A DNA stretch of 64,000 nucleotides, taken from the NCBI RefSeq assembly GCF_003609605.1, contig NZ_MCHY01000011.1, forward strand, positions 62,001 to 126,000, read 5' to 3'. The translations under genes and the position numbers were made by a program. This stretch comes from Ammoniphilus oxalaticus. Lineage in GTDB: Bacteria; Bacillota; Bacilli; Aneurinibacillales; RAOX-1. Below are positions 1-11,676 of this stretch, piece after piece. The notes under the pieces were generated by a model. It was not told where the DNA came from and did no database searches. It saw only the letters and a list, made by a program, of their open reading frames with translations. Each line of letters opens with the position of its first letter. Position 1 is the stretch's first letter.

Positions 1-30
1 ATAAACAATGAGTAGTTTAGGCACAGTCAT
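1..30 (-). CDS. Probable flavodoxin, N-terminus only (partial)
   Basis: Ten codons are visible, running off the left edge. The peptide MTVPKLLIVY resembles the first beta strand of flavodoxins, which is normally followed by a Ser/Thr-rich FMN phosphate loop that lies outside the window. A strong ribosome binding site (GGGGGAAGG) lies just upstream of the ATG at 30. The gene sits behind a canonical promoter overlapped by Fur boxes. Flavodoxin replacing ferredoxin under iron limitation is a classical Fur target, so context supports the call. With only ten residues visible, other Rossmann-like proteins cannot be excluded. Confidence 0.45.
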   Translation of the reverse strand, partial: MTVPKLLIVY

Positions 31-52
31 GTTTCCTTCCCCCTCTCTTCTT

Positions 53-77
53 GAAGGTGATAATGATTATCACCTTC
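53..77. promoter_or_regulatory. Perfect Fur box (iron-responsive operator)
   Basis: Positions 58-72 read TGATAATGATTATCA, an exact match to the 7-1-7 Fur consensus. The palindrome extends to a perfect 12-1-12 inverted repeat over 53-77. It lies between the -10 element of the leftmost gene and its start codon, where bound Fur would block transcription. Confidence 0.85.
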
Positions 78-83
78 ATCTAT

Positions 84-112
84 ATAATACAATCATTGAT
101 AATGATTGTCAA
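84..112 (-). promoter_or_regulatory. SigA promoter with a second Fur box between -35 and -10
   Basis: On the minus strand TTGACA (112-107) and TATTAT (89-84) are separated by exactly 17 bp. A second Fur box, TGATAATGATTGTCA (97-111, one mismatch to consensus), lies over the spacer and the -35 element. Two operators on one near-consensus promoter suggest tight iron repression of the leftward gene. Confidence 0.75.
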
Positions 113-323
113 TTAGTTTGCGCGCATTCTTTCAAATTATGTACCGTTATTAAAAGCCAATTCGAAGCAAACGACTGATTAGAGCAGGGTGTCGTTTTGA
201 TCGGAAATGTAAGCATTGTATTAGCGGAGTTATTTTTCACTAAATTGGCAAAAAAGAATGGACGATCTAGAGAAGCTAGCTATGCCAACCCTTCTATCTC
301 GCCCATTTATCATCTTGCCAAGC

Positions 324-626
324 TTATACCATTTTGAGAATCGCATCTTTTCCGGTCATTCCCGCTTTAATTCCCAAATCCTCCGCCGTCTTTGTCACGG
401 ACTCTAGCGGGGCTTCAAGCAATTGTTCAATCGTGCGCACGCCTAATGAACGGCCTGCAATAATATTTCGATCACTCAATTTTTCATTCAAAAGAGCGAC
501 ATCAAGCGCTCCGCACATAATATAACCGCGATCGGTTGTAACGATCAACAGATTTGTTTTTGGCAATTGCACAGAAATGGAAACGACTTGGTGTCCTTCA
601 ACGATGATGGGTTTCACTTCAACCAC
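324..626 (-). CDS. yunC: YunC-like DUF1805 protein
   Basis: This 100-residue protein matches the YunC/DUF1805 family in length and in its central GYIMCGALDV segment. The biochemical role is unknown. The GTG start at 626 is supported by GGAGGGG eight bases upstream. It is the last gene of a minus-strand unit yunD - DUF6154 - yunC, and yunC and yunD are also neighbours in Bacillus subtilis, which supports the assignment. The roughly 290 bases to its left hold only the Fur-controlled promoter; I see no other gene there. Confidence 0.8.
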   Translation of the reverse strand: MVEVKPIIVEGHQVVSISVQLPKTNLLIVTTDRGYIMCGALDVALLNEKLSDRNIIAGRSLGVRTIEQLLEAPLESVTKTAEDLGIKAGMTGKDAILKMV

Positions 627-699
627 TTTTGATCCCCTCCAAGAAACATAACATTATGGTTAGTCTATGTTCTTAGAAGAGAATCGGTGCAACAACAGA

Positions 700-954
700 T
701 CAATGATATGTATTTGGGGGCGTATCGAGCGTTGTATTGCCTACCCCTTCGGTTGCCATCTTTCGTCTCATCATTTCTACAAGAAACATACTCAGCATTT
801 GAAATACTTCCCCTTCATTCATTTGCTTAATTAAATTAAGCAAATCTTCTTCATCCTGATCTTGTAAAACGCCAAGCACGATCGCAATCGCATCTTCTTC
901 ATCACCGGTTAAATGGTCGCGGTAAAGATTGTAAAGATCATCGATAAACTTCAT
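700..954 (-). CDS. Small acidic protein, probably DUF6154 family
   Basis: This 84-residue acidic, helical protein begins MKFIDDLYNLYRDHLTGDEED and has a conserved DEEDLLNLI stretch. It resembles short Bacillales proteins of the DUF6154 type, recalled from memory, and has no known function. GGAGGG precedes the ATG with good spacing. It lies 26 bases downstream of yunD and about 70 bases upstream of yunC, so it is probably cotranscribed with both. It has no signal peptide or transmembrane segment and is probably cytosolic. Confidence 0.6.
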   Translation of the reverse strand: MKFIDDLYNLYRDHLTGDEEDAIAIVLGVLQDQDEEDLLNLIKQMNEGEVFQMLSMFLVEMMRRKMATEGVGNTTLDTPPNTYH

Positions 955-980
955 TTTTCACCCTCCATCAACATTACTTC

Positions 981-2423
981 TTAACGCCCCTCATTCATTA
1001 AAATCCATCTTTTTTTAGCGCTCCGTTCTAGAGCATCAACGCTGCTCAATTCCTTCGCTAATACATCACGGATAAATTCTGGAAAAAAGTATTCGATCTC
1101 TTCCGCTTCCCTGAACAGCGGGAAAATCCATCCGAACGTAAACATATCAACCGTGCCTACTGAGTAAACTCGTTCATCTTGAAAAGGCACGCCCTGCACA
1201 TACATCTCCGTAATGCGCCGCCCGACCTGTCGCCGCGGATGATAATGGACGGATAGGCCATCGATACACATCCACCCCATCACTTTTCCCCTAAAACCGA
1301 GTCCTTGCACCTCAAGATGAATCACCGCTTCATCAAGCGCCTGTTCTAACAGTTGCTTTATATACTTTCCTTTAATCATCACTTTACACGGATTAATCGG
1401 ATGAGGACATAACGCGAGCAGATCTTTTCTCGTCACTCTTCCTTGCGGTAATGAAAATAGAAGCTGTCCAGCGTTGACCATTGATAGTTCCGCCTCAACC
1501 CAACTACGCAATCCTTCCGCAAGCAAATTACCAAGCGGTGATTCCTCCTCCCAATCGTTCACCAGCGGGTGGGCCAATTCTGTAACTAAAGAGTTCAGTG
1601 TGTGGTCCGCTTCCTGTCTTTTTTGCTCAATCAACGCGGATAGTTGTTGATCGGGAGCAAATTGCGTCGCTTCGCGGCAAATGCCTGACACGCCTATAAC
1701 ACGCTTTGTATTCATGTCAATTGAGATTGTCGTATGTCCGAGATAGTTCCCAAACTTTCCAGCTTGAATGATAAATGTTCCATTTTCTACGACACCCGAT
1801 TGTAAAAGATGATGACTGTGCGCCCCGATAATGAGATCGACCCCTTCTAATCTATTGGCTAGCTCACGGTCCATTTTATAGCCCAAATGAGACAACACGA
1901 TAATGACATCTGTCTGTTGACGTATTTGCGCAACTATCTGTTCAATCTGATCGAACGGATCAAGAATCTGCCAGCCTAACATTTCATAGACAGGATAGGG
2001 GGCGGTGGCGCTAATCCAACCGATCCGCAATGAGTCGATCTCCTGAATCGCGTAAGGCTTTACAAACGGTGGAAAATCAGCGGTTGCCTCGTCTTTTAAA
2101 TTACAGCAAATGACCTGAAAATTGGCCGAATTATAGAGGGATAACAGCTTTTCTTTTGGAAAAGTGAGCCCTTCATTATTCCCGATCGCCGCAAATTGAT
2201 AGCCCGTTTGGTTCATGACCGCGACATTCGCCTCTCCCCACGTTCCCTCCGTGAGCGGGCTCATCCGATCCGAATGGTCTCCAAGGTCAACGATCACCAC
2301 ATCTTCCCCCCGTTGCTCGCAACTGCTCTGCAACGCGCGAATGCCGCCTGCTAATAATGGCATCTGTTCAAAATGGCTATGTAAATCATTCGTATGTAAA
2401 ATATGCAGTTTGCGCATTCGCAA
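981..2423 (-). CDS. yunD: Metallophosphoesterase / 5'-nucleotidase, YunD-like
   Basis: This 480-residue protein has the two-domain 5'-nucleotidase architecture. The N-terminal metallophosphatase core has the metal-binding motifs HTNDLHSH (about residue 9), GDHSD (48), GNNEG (77) and GAHSHH (about 200). The C-terminal 5'-nucleotidase domain (about 300-470) has the NAGQL and GTVDMF segments. The family hydrolyses nucleotide or sugar-nucleotide phosphoesters. No signal peptide is seen, so like B. subtilis YunD it is probably cytosolic. The start is most likely the TTG at 2423, because GGAGGAG lies seven bases upstream; the ATG two codons later would be too far away. Confidence 0.85.
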   Translation of the reverse strand: MRMRKLHILHTNDLHSHFEQMPLLAGGIRALQSSCEQRGEDVVIVDLGDHSDRMSPLTEGTWGEANVAVMNQTGYQFAAIGNNEGLTFPKEKLLSLYNSANFQVICCNLKDEATADFPPFVKPYAIQEIDSLRIGWISATAPYPVYEMLGWQILDPFDQIEQIVAQIRQQTDVIIVLSHLGYKMDRELANRLEGVDLIIGAHSHHLLQSGVVENGTFIIQAGKFGNYLGHTTISIDMNTKRVIGVSGICREATQFAPDQQLSALIEQKRQEADHTLNSLVTELAHPLVNDWEEESPLGNLLAEGLRSWVEAELSMVNAGQLLFSLPQGRVTRKDLLALCPHPINPCKVMIKGKYIKQLLEQALDEAVIHLEVQGLGFRGKVMGWMCIDGLSVHYHPRRQVGRRITEMYVQGVPFQDERVYSVGTVDMFTFGWIFPLFREAEEIEYFFPEFIRDVLAKELSSVDALERSAKKRWILMNEGR

Positions 2424-2597
2424 GCAATTTCTCCTCCTTCAAGCCAATTCCCATCCATAAGCTTTTAGTATGTATTCCCTCTATCATACTAAATCAGCAT
2501 GGAAGAATAAACCATGCGAGCCTACAAAATCTTAAAAACAAGCCAAAATTCGATTAAAAGTCATACACTAAAATCATTGTCGCTCCATATATCATAA

Positions 2598-2631
2598 AAA
2601 CCGACCTTATGATAACTCAAAAGATCGGTTT
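2598..2631 (-). terminator. Hairpin with T-rich tail (possible terminator)
   Basis: An 11-bp stem (AAACCGATCTT with AAGGTCGGTTT, one G-U pair) and a 12-nt loop are followed on the minus strand by TTTTTAT. It could end a transcript entering from the suf operon or act in the yunD leader. Confidence 0.5.
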
Positions 2632-2850
2632 AAGTGAAGCATTCCTAATATGCTTATTTTTGTTTCTTATTAAACATGATGCTGGTTGCCATTCATTCTA
2701 ACATAAGGCCTAACAACCCAAAAGGGGGCAACTGTACTTGCGGAAAAACCCAAAAACATCCATTAAAATTCTTCAGCAAACACAGTTTAAGATCCTACAA
2801 AATAAATATACGAAATCACTTCTCGCTTAGCTTAATAAAGTGGGTAAATT

Positions 2851-2878
2851 GTGGGCAATCGCCGAAGCGATTGCCCAC
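2851..2878 (-). terminator. Strong 12-bp hairpin with UUCG loop after sufB
   Basis: GTGGGCAATCGC and GCGATTGCCCAC pair perfectly around a UUCG loop on the minus strand, 20 bases past the sufB stop. It lacks a good T tract, so it may stabilise the suf mRNA 3' end or act as a weak terminator. Confidence 0.55.
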
Positions 2879-2898
2879 AAACCCAATAGTCAAGCGTA

Positions 2899-4296
2899 TT
2901 ATCCAATACTGCCTTCCATTTCAAACTTGATTAATCTATTCATTTCAACCGCATACTCCATTGGAAGCTCTTTCGTAAACGGCTCGATAAAGCCCATTAC
3001 GATCATTTGCTTTGCTTCCTCTTCAGTTAGTCCACGGCTCATCAAGTAGAATAGTTGTTCTTCACTTACTTTTGAAACGGATGCTTCGTGTTCAAGCGTC
3101 ACATTATCATTTAAGATTTCGTTGTAAGGAATCGTATCGGATGTAGATATATCATCTAAGATGATCGTGTCACATTCGATATTGGCCTTGGAACCAGCAG
3201 AGTTTTTACCGAACTTGGATAGTCCAAGGTAGGTTACTTTCCCACCGTCTTTACTCATACTTTTGGAAATTATCGTTGATGAACAATCTGGGGCCATATG
3301 AAGCATCTTAGCTCCAGAGTGTTGGTGCATTCCTTTACCCGCAACGGCGATTGAAATAACCACACCTTTCGCGCGCGGTCCAACCATAACAACCGCAGGG
3401 TACTTCATCGTCACCTTACTACCGATATTCCCGTCGATCCATTCCATTGTCGCGTCTTCATGAGCGATCGCTCGTTTCGTAACAAGGTTATAAACGTTTG
3501 CGGACCAGTTCTGAATCGTCGTGTAACGAACGCGCGCCGCTTTTTTAACGATGATCTCAACAACCGCGCTGTGCAAGGAATCACTCGAGTGAATCGGCGC
3601 AGTGCAGCCTTCAACGTAGTGAACAAAGCTTCCTTCATCAGCGATAATTAATGTGCGCTCAAACTGTCCCATGTTCTCCGTGTTGATTCTGAAATACGCT
3701 TGTAATGGTTGCTCGCTCGATACGCCTGGCGGCACATAGATGAAGCTTCCACCTGACCATACTGCTGTATTCAGAGCGGCAAATTTGTTGTCTGTCGCTG
3801 GAATGACGGTTCCAAAATATTCTTTAACAATCTCAGGATGATCGCGTAAAGCAGAATCCATGTCTGAGAATAAAATCCCTTGCTCTTCTAAATCTTCTTG
3901 CATATTGTGGTAAACAACTTCAGACTCATATTGAGCCGACACTCCCGCAAGGTACTTTTGTTCCGCCTCAGGAATTCCTAATTTGTCAAAAGTAGCCTTA
4001 ATTTCAGAAGGTACCTCTTCCCATGTCTTACCCATTTTTTCAGACGGCTTTACGTAGTAAGTGATGGAATCAAAGTCCAACTCACCTAACTCGCCGCCCC
4101 ATTGTGGCATAGGCATGCTGTAGAAGATTTCAAGAGCTTTCAAACGATATTCTAACATCCACTCTGGTTCTTGCTTCATTCTAGATATTTCTTCAACAAT
4201 TTCTTTTGTAAGTCCTTTTTCCGTTCGGAACACAGAAACATCTTTGTCATAGAAACCATATTGATATTCTGAAAGCTCAGGCATTTTTTTAGCCAT
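2899..4296 (-). CDS. sufB: Fe-S cluster assembly scaffold subunit SufB
   Basis: This 465-residue protein, the same length as B. subtilis SufB, begins [19 protein letters not shown]. SufB and SufD form the beta-helix core of the SufBCD complex that builds Fe-S clusters in the cytosol. The characteristic internal segments [21 protein letters not shown] and [10 protein letters not shown] are present. The ATG at 4296 is chosen by homology and by GGAGG about 11 bases upstream; an 11-codon extension is less likely. It is the last gene of sufC-sufD-sufS-sufU-sufB, the standard Bacillales order. Confidence 0.96.
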   Translation of the reverse strand: MAKKMPELSEYQYGFYDKDVSVFRTEKGLTKEIVEEISRMKQEPEWMLEYRLKALEIFYSMPMPQWGGELGELDFDSITYYVKPSEKMGKTWEEVPSEIKATFDKLGIPEAEQKYLAGVSAQYESEVVYHNMQEDLEEQGILFSDMDSALRDHPEIVKEYFGTVIPATDNKFAALNTAVWSGGSFIYVPPGVSSEQPLQAYFRINTENMGQFERTLIIADEGSFVHYVEGCTAPIHSSDSLHSAVVEIIVKKAARVRYTTIQNWSANVYNLVTKRAIAHEDATMEWIDGNIGSKVTMKYPAVVMVGPRAKGVVISIAVAGKGMHQHSGAKMLHMAPDCSSTIISKSMSKDGGKVTYLGLSKFGKNSAGSKANIECDTIILDDISTSDTIPYNEILNDNVTLEHEASVSKVSEEQLFYLMSRGLTEEEAKQMIVMGFIEPFTKELPMEYAVEMNRLIKFEMEGSIG

Positions 4297-4362
4297 TTTT
4301 ATTATATACCTCCTTAAAAGATGAATCATTCCGTTTTAAAAACGGGATTATGATTCTCGCCG

Positions 4363-7311
<2,949 letters not shown>

Positions 7312-7323
7312 CTCAGCACCCCC

Positions 7324-8118
7324 TTATATTTCAGCGCCAACGGTTTCGTCAACAATTCCTAATTCTTCTTTAATCCAATCGTACCCTTCAGCTTCTAGGC
7401 GTTTCGCCAGCTCAGGACCACCAGACTTCACAATCCGACCCTGCATCATCACATGAACAAAATCAGGCGTGATATGGTCCAGTAACCGTTGATAGTGAGT
7501 GATAATCAACACGCCAAGTTCTGGAGAACGCATTTCGTTAACTCCTTGGGCAACTACTTTCAAAGCGTCTATGTCTAAACCCGAGTCGATCTCATCTAAA
7601 ATCGCAAGGCGCGGTTTTAGCATCATCATTTGTAAAATTTCATTTCTTTTCTTCTCTCCGCCAGAAAATCCTTCGTTTAAATAACGGTGACTAAAAGACT
7701 CATCCATTTCTAGCGCGCCCATTTGTTTGTCCATTTCTCGAATGAAGCTCATTAAAGAAATTTCATCGCCTTCTTCACGGCGAGCATTGATCGCGCTTCT
7801 TAAGAAGTCAGCATTTGTAACACCGCTAATCTCACTCGGATATTGCATAGCCAAGAAAATCCCTTTCCGAGCCCGCTCATCCACTTCCATTTCCAGCACA
7901 TCTTCATTGTCTAAAGTAACATCCCCGCCTGTTACCTTGTAGTTTGGGTGTCCCATAATCGCTGCGGATAGTGTGCTTTTCCCGGTTCCGTTCGGCCCCA
8001 TGATCGCGTGAATTTCTCCGCCCTTCACTTCTAGGTTAACACCCTTCAAGATTTCCTTATCTTCGATCGACACCTTAAGATCTTCTATTTTTAAATGTGG
8101 TACATTTGCCATATTCAT
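7324..8118 (-). CDS. sufC: Fe-S assembly ATPase SufC
   Basis: This 264-residue ABC-type ATPase energises the SufBCD scaffold. Walker A GPNGTGKS, the Q-loop region, the signature FSGGEKKRNE, Walker B LAILDEIDSGLD and a switch histidine (IITHYQ) are all present. GGAGG lies five bases before the ATG at 8118, and an in-frame ATG two codons later is the alternative start. It is the first gene of the suf operon. Its promoter should lie in 8119-8260, where A/T-rich TATACT/TATAAT-like sequences occur near 8200, but I could not fix one pair of elements. Confidence 0.96.
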   Translation of the reverse strand: MNMANVPHLKIEDLKVSIEDKEILKGVNLEVKGGEIHAIMGPNGTGKSTLSAAIMGHPNYKVTGGDVTLDNEDVLEMEVDERARKGIFLAMQYPSEISGVTNADFLRSAINARREEGDEISLMSFIREMDKQMGALEMDESFSHRYLNEGFSGGEKKRNEILQMMMLKPRLAILDEIDSGLDIDALKVVAQGVNEMRSPELGVLIITHYQRLLDHITPDFVHVMMQGRIVKSGGPELAKRLEAEGYDWIKEELGIVDETVGAEI

Positions 8119-8360
8119 CTATTCCTCCATTCCTATTTGAACAAAGAGTGAAGAATCTATTCGCTTCTTCATTCTCAGTTGATTATCATCTTCTTCTTAT
8201 ATTATAGTATAACATGGAATTTAGCAAAGAAACACTATTTTCATATTTTTTATATACTTTTGTTTAGTAAGTATGGTTTATAACTATAAAGCTTGTCCTA
8301 TTCGGTGATCTAGCCTCATTAAATAGTATGATGAACTGTGGAAGTAAGCGCAAATAACAA

Positions 8361-8397
8361 AACAAAAACCCTTTTTTATAAAAAGGATCGTTGTTTT
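8361..8397 (-). terminator. Probable terminator of pckA
   Basis: Just past the pckA stop, the minus strand forms an A/T-rich hairpin (CCTTTTT with AAAAAGG and outer pairs) followed by TTTTTGTTTTG. Confidence 0.6.
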
Positions 8398-8403
8398 GAT
8401 TGT

Positions 8404-9999
8404 TTATATAGTCGGTCCTGCCTCAATTATTTTTCTATCTACATTTTTAAACCTCATGAAATTTTGGACAAATCGTTGCGCCAGCCTTTTTGCGGCTCGT
8501 TCATAAGCATTTAAGTCTTTCCATGCGTTACTAGTAACCAATAGTTCGCTTGGAACACCCGCTACAGCTTGTGGAACAGATAGACCAAAAATGGGATCGA
8601 CCACGTAAGCATCTTGCTGAATAGTCCCATTAATTGCAGCTTTAATAAGTGTTCGCGTATAGGTTAGCGGGATTCTTGAGCCCGTTCCATAGGATCCACC
8701 CGTCCAACCTGTATTCACTAAATACACTTGAGTGGCATGTTTCTCTATCTTCTCCACAAATAACCGCGCATAAACAAGCGGATCCAAGGGCAAGAACGGC
8801 TCGCCAAAACAAGCAGAAAAAGTCACCTCTGGTTCCGTAACACCCCGTTCTGTTCCAGCCAACTTGCACGTATAACCTGACAAAAAGTGATATACGGCCT
8901 GCTCTTTTGTCAACTTCGCAAGCGGAGGAAGCACCCCAAACGCATCAGCAGTCAGAAAAATGATCACGCGCGGATGATCGGCTACACCTGAACGAATCGA
9001 ACCCGGAATAAACGAAAGCGGATAGGCGACACGCGTGTTCTCTGTCAACTGTCCATCGTTGTAATCTGGGACCCTCGTTCCCTTATCGATGATCACATTC
9101 TCCAAAACAGACCCAAATTGAATTGCGTTCCAAATTTGCGGTTCCTGTTCCGCAGACAGGTGAATACACTTTGCATAGCAACCACCTTCAATATTAAACA
9201 CGCCACGCTCAGACCAACCATGTTCATCATCTCCCAGCAAACGCCGCTCGCTATCCGTCGATAACGTGGTCTTACCCGTGCCGGATAACCCGAAAAACAA
9301 AGCGACATCCCCCTTTTTTCCAACATTAGCTGAGCAGTGCATCGATAATACATTTTGTTTTGGCAACAGGTAGTTCAATACACTGAAAATGGACTTTTTC
9401 ATTTCCCCCGCATAAGAGGAGCCGCCAATAATAATTAACCGCTTCGATAAGTGAATTATAATAAACGCCTCTGAATTCACGCCATGTTGAGCGGGATCAG
9501 CTTCAAAGCCCGGGGCGCAAACAATTGTAAACGCGCGATTCGGCTCAAAAGGTTCTTCTTGGGAGGGGTGGATAAACAATTGTTGGGCAAATAAATTTTG
9601 CCATGCATATTCATTTATAACTCGAATCGGTATACGGTGGACAGCATCCGCTCCCGCAGCCCCTTCAAAAACATATAACTGCTTTCCTCCCAAATATTGC
9701 AACAGTTCTTGGTACAACCTCTCAAACTTGATTTCCTCGATCGATTGGTTGATCGGGACAGGGGCAGAAGATGGTCCCCAAGCAATGTGATCGCGATCGG
9801 AACCTTCCTTAACAATGTACCTGTCACCTGGTGAACGTCCTGTATACTTTCCCGTTGACACACTCAACGCGCCACTGACCGTTAACATGCCTTCTCCTCT
9901 TTGAATTACCTCTTCTATCAGTTGTGGTGTAGATAAATTAAAATATACCCGTTCCGACTGTAGTATTTGACGCAATTGCAAGCTAGGCTTCCCCTCCAT
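8404..9999 (-). CDS. pckA: Phosphoenolpyruvate carboxykinase (ATP)
   Basis: This 531-residue enzyme converts oxaloacetate and ATP to phosphoenolpyruvate, CO2 and ADP for gluconeogenesis. Visible motifs are YTGRSPGDR near the N-terminus, the kinase-1a loop [12 protein letters not shown], the metal/nucleotide loop LLGDDEHGW, and [19 protein letters not shown] lies eight bases upstream of the ATG. It is flanked by terminator-like sequences and appears monocistronic. Gluconeogenesis would be needed by a cell growing on C1/C2 acids such as those handled further right in this window. Confidence 0.95.
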   Translation of the reverse strand: MEGKPSLQLRQILQSERVYFNLSTPQLIEEVIQRGEGMLTVSGALSVSTGKYTGRSPGDRYIVKEGSDRDHIAWGPSSAPVPINQSIEEIKFERLYQELLQYLGGKQLYVFEGAAGADAVHRIPIRVINEYAWQNLFAQQLFIHPSQEEPFEPNRAFTIVCAPGFEADPAQHGVNSEAFIIIHLSKRLIIIGGSSYAGEMKKSIFSVLNYLLPKQNVLSMHCSANVGKKGDVALFFGLSGTGKTTLSTDSERRLLGDDEHGWSERGVFNIEGGCYAKCIHLSAEQEPQIWNAIQFGSVLENVIIDKGTRVPDYNDGQLTENTRVAYPLSFIPGSIRSGVADHPRVIIFLTADAFGVLPPLAKLTKEQAVYHFLSGYTCKLAGTERGVTEPEVTFSACFGEPFLPLDPLVYARLFVEKIEKHATQVYLVNTGWTGGSYGTGSRIPLTYTRTLIKAAINGTIQQDAYVVDPIFGLSVPQAVAGVPSELLVTSNAWKDLNAYERAAKRLAQRFVQNFMRFKNVDRKIIEAGPTI

Positions 10000-10088
10000 T
10001 TTTGTTTGCCTCCTTACAATTAGTGGAGTATATGCCGTTAGCTTAAAAAATAAAAAAGAAGTAATGGCTTGCTTATAACCTCAAGCGA

Positions 10089-10181
10089 TTACTTCGTAAA
10101 CACCGTCCCTGCTACTAACGCAATGAAGATAGCGACCGAAATCCAAAAGATCACCCAATCCTGCTCATTCCTTTTAAACAT
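10089..10181 (-). CDS. Small single-pass membrane protein (30 aa)
   Basis: A short frame encodes a charged N-terminus (MFKRNEQDW) followed by about 20 hydrophobic residues and a final Lys. That is one transmembrane helix with little else. The ribosome binding site GGGAGTG lies five bases from the ATG at 10181. It sits alone between rsgI and pckA on the minus strand. I do not recognise a family, and the function is unknown. Confidence 0.55.
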   Translation of the reverse strand: MFKRNEQDWVIFWISVAIFIALVAGTVFTK

Positions 10182-10257
10182 GCGTTCACTCCCTTAAAAA
10201 ATGGAAGTTACCACATAATATGAAGCAAGGATTTAAGATGTGACTCTTCTCAAACGC

Positions 10258-11676
10258 TTAATCGTCCTCATCATCTTCGTCTTTGTCTTGCTTCTTCTCT
10301 TTCTTTTCCTTCTCCTTTTCAGCCCGTTCTTTCTCCTTCTTTGCCTGCTCTTTTTCAGAGCGCTCCTTCCCTTTCTTCTCCTGCTCCTTTTCAGCGCGCT
10401 CCTTCTCTTTCTTCTCCTGCTCCTTTTTAGAACGTTCTTTCTCTTTCTTCTCCTGCTCTTTTTCAGCGCGCTCCTTCTCTTTCTTCTCCTGCTCCTTTTT
10501 AGAACGTTCTTTCTCTTTCTTTGCCTGCTCCTTTTCAGAGCGTTCTTTCTCTTTCTTTGCCTGCTCCTTTTCAGAGCGTTCTTTCTCTTTCTTCTCCTGC
10601 TCCTTTTCAGCGCGCTCCTTCTCTTTCTTCTCCTGCTCCTTTTCAGCCCGTTCTTTCTCTTTCTTCTCCTGCTCCTTTTCAGCCCGTTCTTTCTCTTTCT
10701 TCTCCTGCTCCTTTTTAGAACGTTCTTTCTCTTTCTTCTCCTGCTCTTTTTCAGCGCGCTCCTTCTCTTTCTTCTCCTGCTCCTTTTTAGAACGTTCTTT
10801 CTCTTTCTGTGCCTGCTCCTTTTCAGCGCGCTCCTTCTCTTTCTTTGCCTTTTTATCCTCCTTTTTCAACTCTTCTTTTTTCTTTTTCTCTTTCACTTGT
10901 TTCTGTGTCTTTTTGTTAGCCACCGAAGCTAGATCATTTCGAGGGTGAAATTCTAGAACCTTAAATCCTTCGACAGGCTGCAACTCTTTCACATTCAATT
11001 GATGCGAACTTTGCTCTGTCATCGATATATTCGCTTGTTGCGCCTTCTTTTCTAAAATATAAAAGCCTGGGGAACGCTGCTGACTTTTCGCTTCGTTACG
11101 CCATTGTTCATCTCCTTCGACAAACAAGACCGTCAATTCTTGATCTAACGGCGTCTCTTCAATTAACTGACCTATATTTTCCGATCGCTCCTCTTGCAAA
11201 TAGGTCGTCGTAATCACGACTTGTTGCTCATCTTTTATATAGCCGAGCATTTGCGCCTGATGAATTACGTTCACGGTTACACTTCCAAGCGATTGACTTT
11301 TCCACTTAACATTGCGCAACAATTGTTCGCCTTCATCATTAAACGCCTCGGCTCCGATTACTTGCGTTCGCCGATTGATCTCAAATTCGACACTCGGATT
11401 AATATCAATTGTTACAGCGGCATAGGTTTCCTTCTCTCCTAAAAAGGGAGTAACGATCAAAAAGAATAACAAACAAGCGCTCACAATTGAAAAAGCGGGC
11501 AGCAAGCGGCGAGCCCAAATCCGTTTCCCTTCTTGTCGGCTCGTTTCAAATGCGGAAAATAGGACCTCAACACCCTCTAGATGGTTCGGTTGGTGAGGTA
11601 TTTTAATAAACTCTCCTTCGGGGGTGATTACAACTGTCCATTTGTCAGTAGCCTGCATCACGATGCCCTTCTTCAA
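10258..11676 (-). CDS. rsgI: Anti-sigma-I factor RsgI with long Lys/Glu repeat tail
   Basis: This 472-residue membrane anti-sigma factor pairs with SigI. It has an N-terminal RsgI domain (GIVMQATDKWTVVITPEGEF at about residues 4-23) and one transmembrane helix (about 65-85). A conserved extracytoplasmic domain starts TIDINPSVEFEINRR; Asn-Pro in this motif is reported to be an autocleavage site in clostridial RsgI. A charged tail carries about fifteen 12-residue repeats. A TTG at 11676 with GGGGGG six bases upstream is the best start. The gene overlaps the end of sigI by 32 bp, as is usual for this pair. The tail ends in the acidic residues DEDDEDD. Confidence 0.9.
   Translation of the reverse strand: MKKGIVMQATDKWTVVITPEGEFIKIPHQPNHLEGVEVLFSAFETSRQEGKRIWARRLLPAFSIVSACLLFFLIVTPFLGEKETYAAVTIDINPSVEFEINRRTQVIGAEAFNDEGEQLLRNVKWKSQSLGSVTVNVIHQAQMLGYIKDEQQVVITTTYLQEERSENIGQLIEETPLDQELTVLFVEGDEQWRNEAKSQQRSPGFYILEKKAQQANISMTEQSSHQLNVKELQPVEGFKVLEFHPRNDLASVANKKTQKQVKEKKKKEELKKEDKKAKKEKERAEKEQAQKEKERSKKEQEKKEKERAEKEQEKKEKERSKKEQEKKEKERAEKEQEKKEKERAEKEQEKKEKERAEKEQEKKEKERSEKEQAKKEKERSEKEQAKKEKERSKKEQEKKEKERAEKEQEKKEKERSKKEQEKKEKERAEKEQEKKGKERSEKEQAKKEKERAEKEKEKKEKKQDKDEDDEDD
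10300..10839 (-). repeat. About fifteen 36-bp coding repeats in rsgI
   Basis: The repeats encode variants of EKER[A/S][E/K]KEQ[E/A]KK in tandem. Two main variants alternate irregularly, which suggests expansion by recombination or slippage. The plus strand shows long Leu/Phe-rich open frames here that are only the complement of the repeats. Confidence 0.9.

Larger units (their letters stand above)
2424..2898. other. Gene-free interval between sufB and yunD
   Basis: No convincing coding region is present on either strand. The interval holds two hairpins, listed separately at 2598-2631 and 2851-2878. The small open frames here on the plus strand lack ribosome binding sites and recognisable products. 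The yunD promoter should lie in the right-hand part of the 2430-2600 stretch, but I could not choose a single pair of -35 and -10 elements. Confidence 0.6.

Noticed and set aside
10300-10839. CRISPR-like regular repeat
   Set aside because: The 36-bp units are contiguous without spacers and encode protein repeats in frame with rsgI; no cas genes are near.
10240-10948. Long plus-strand Leu/Phe-rich and Ser/Phe-rich open frames
   Set aside because: They are the complement of the low-complexity rsgI repeats and have no ribosome site or sensible protein.
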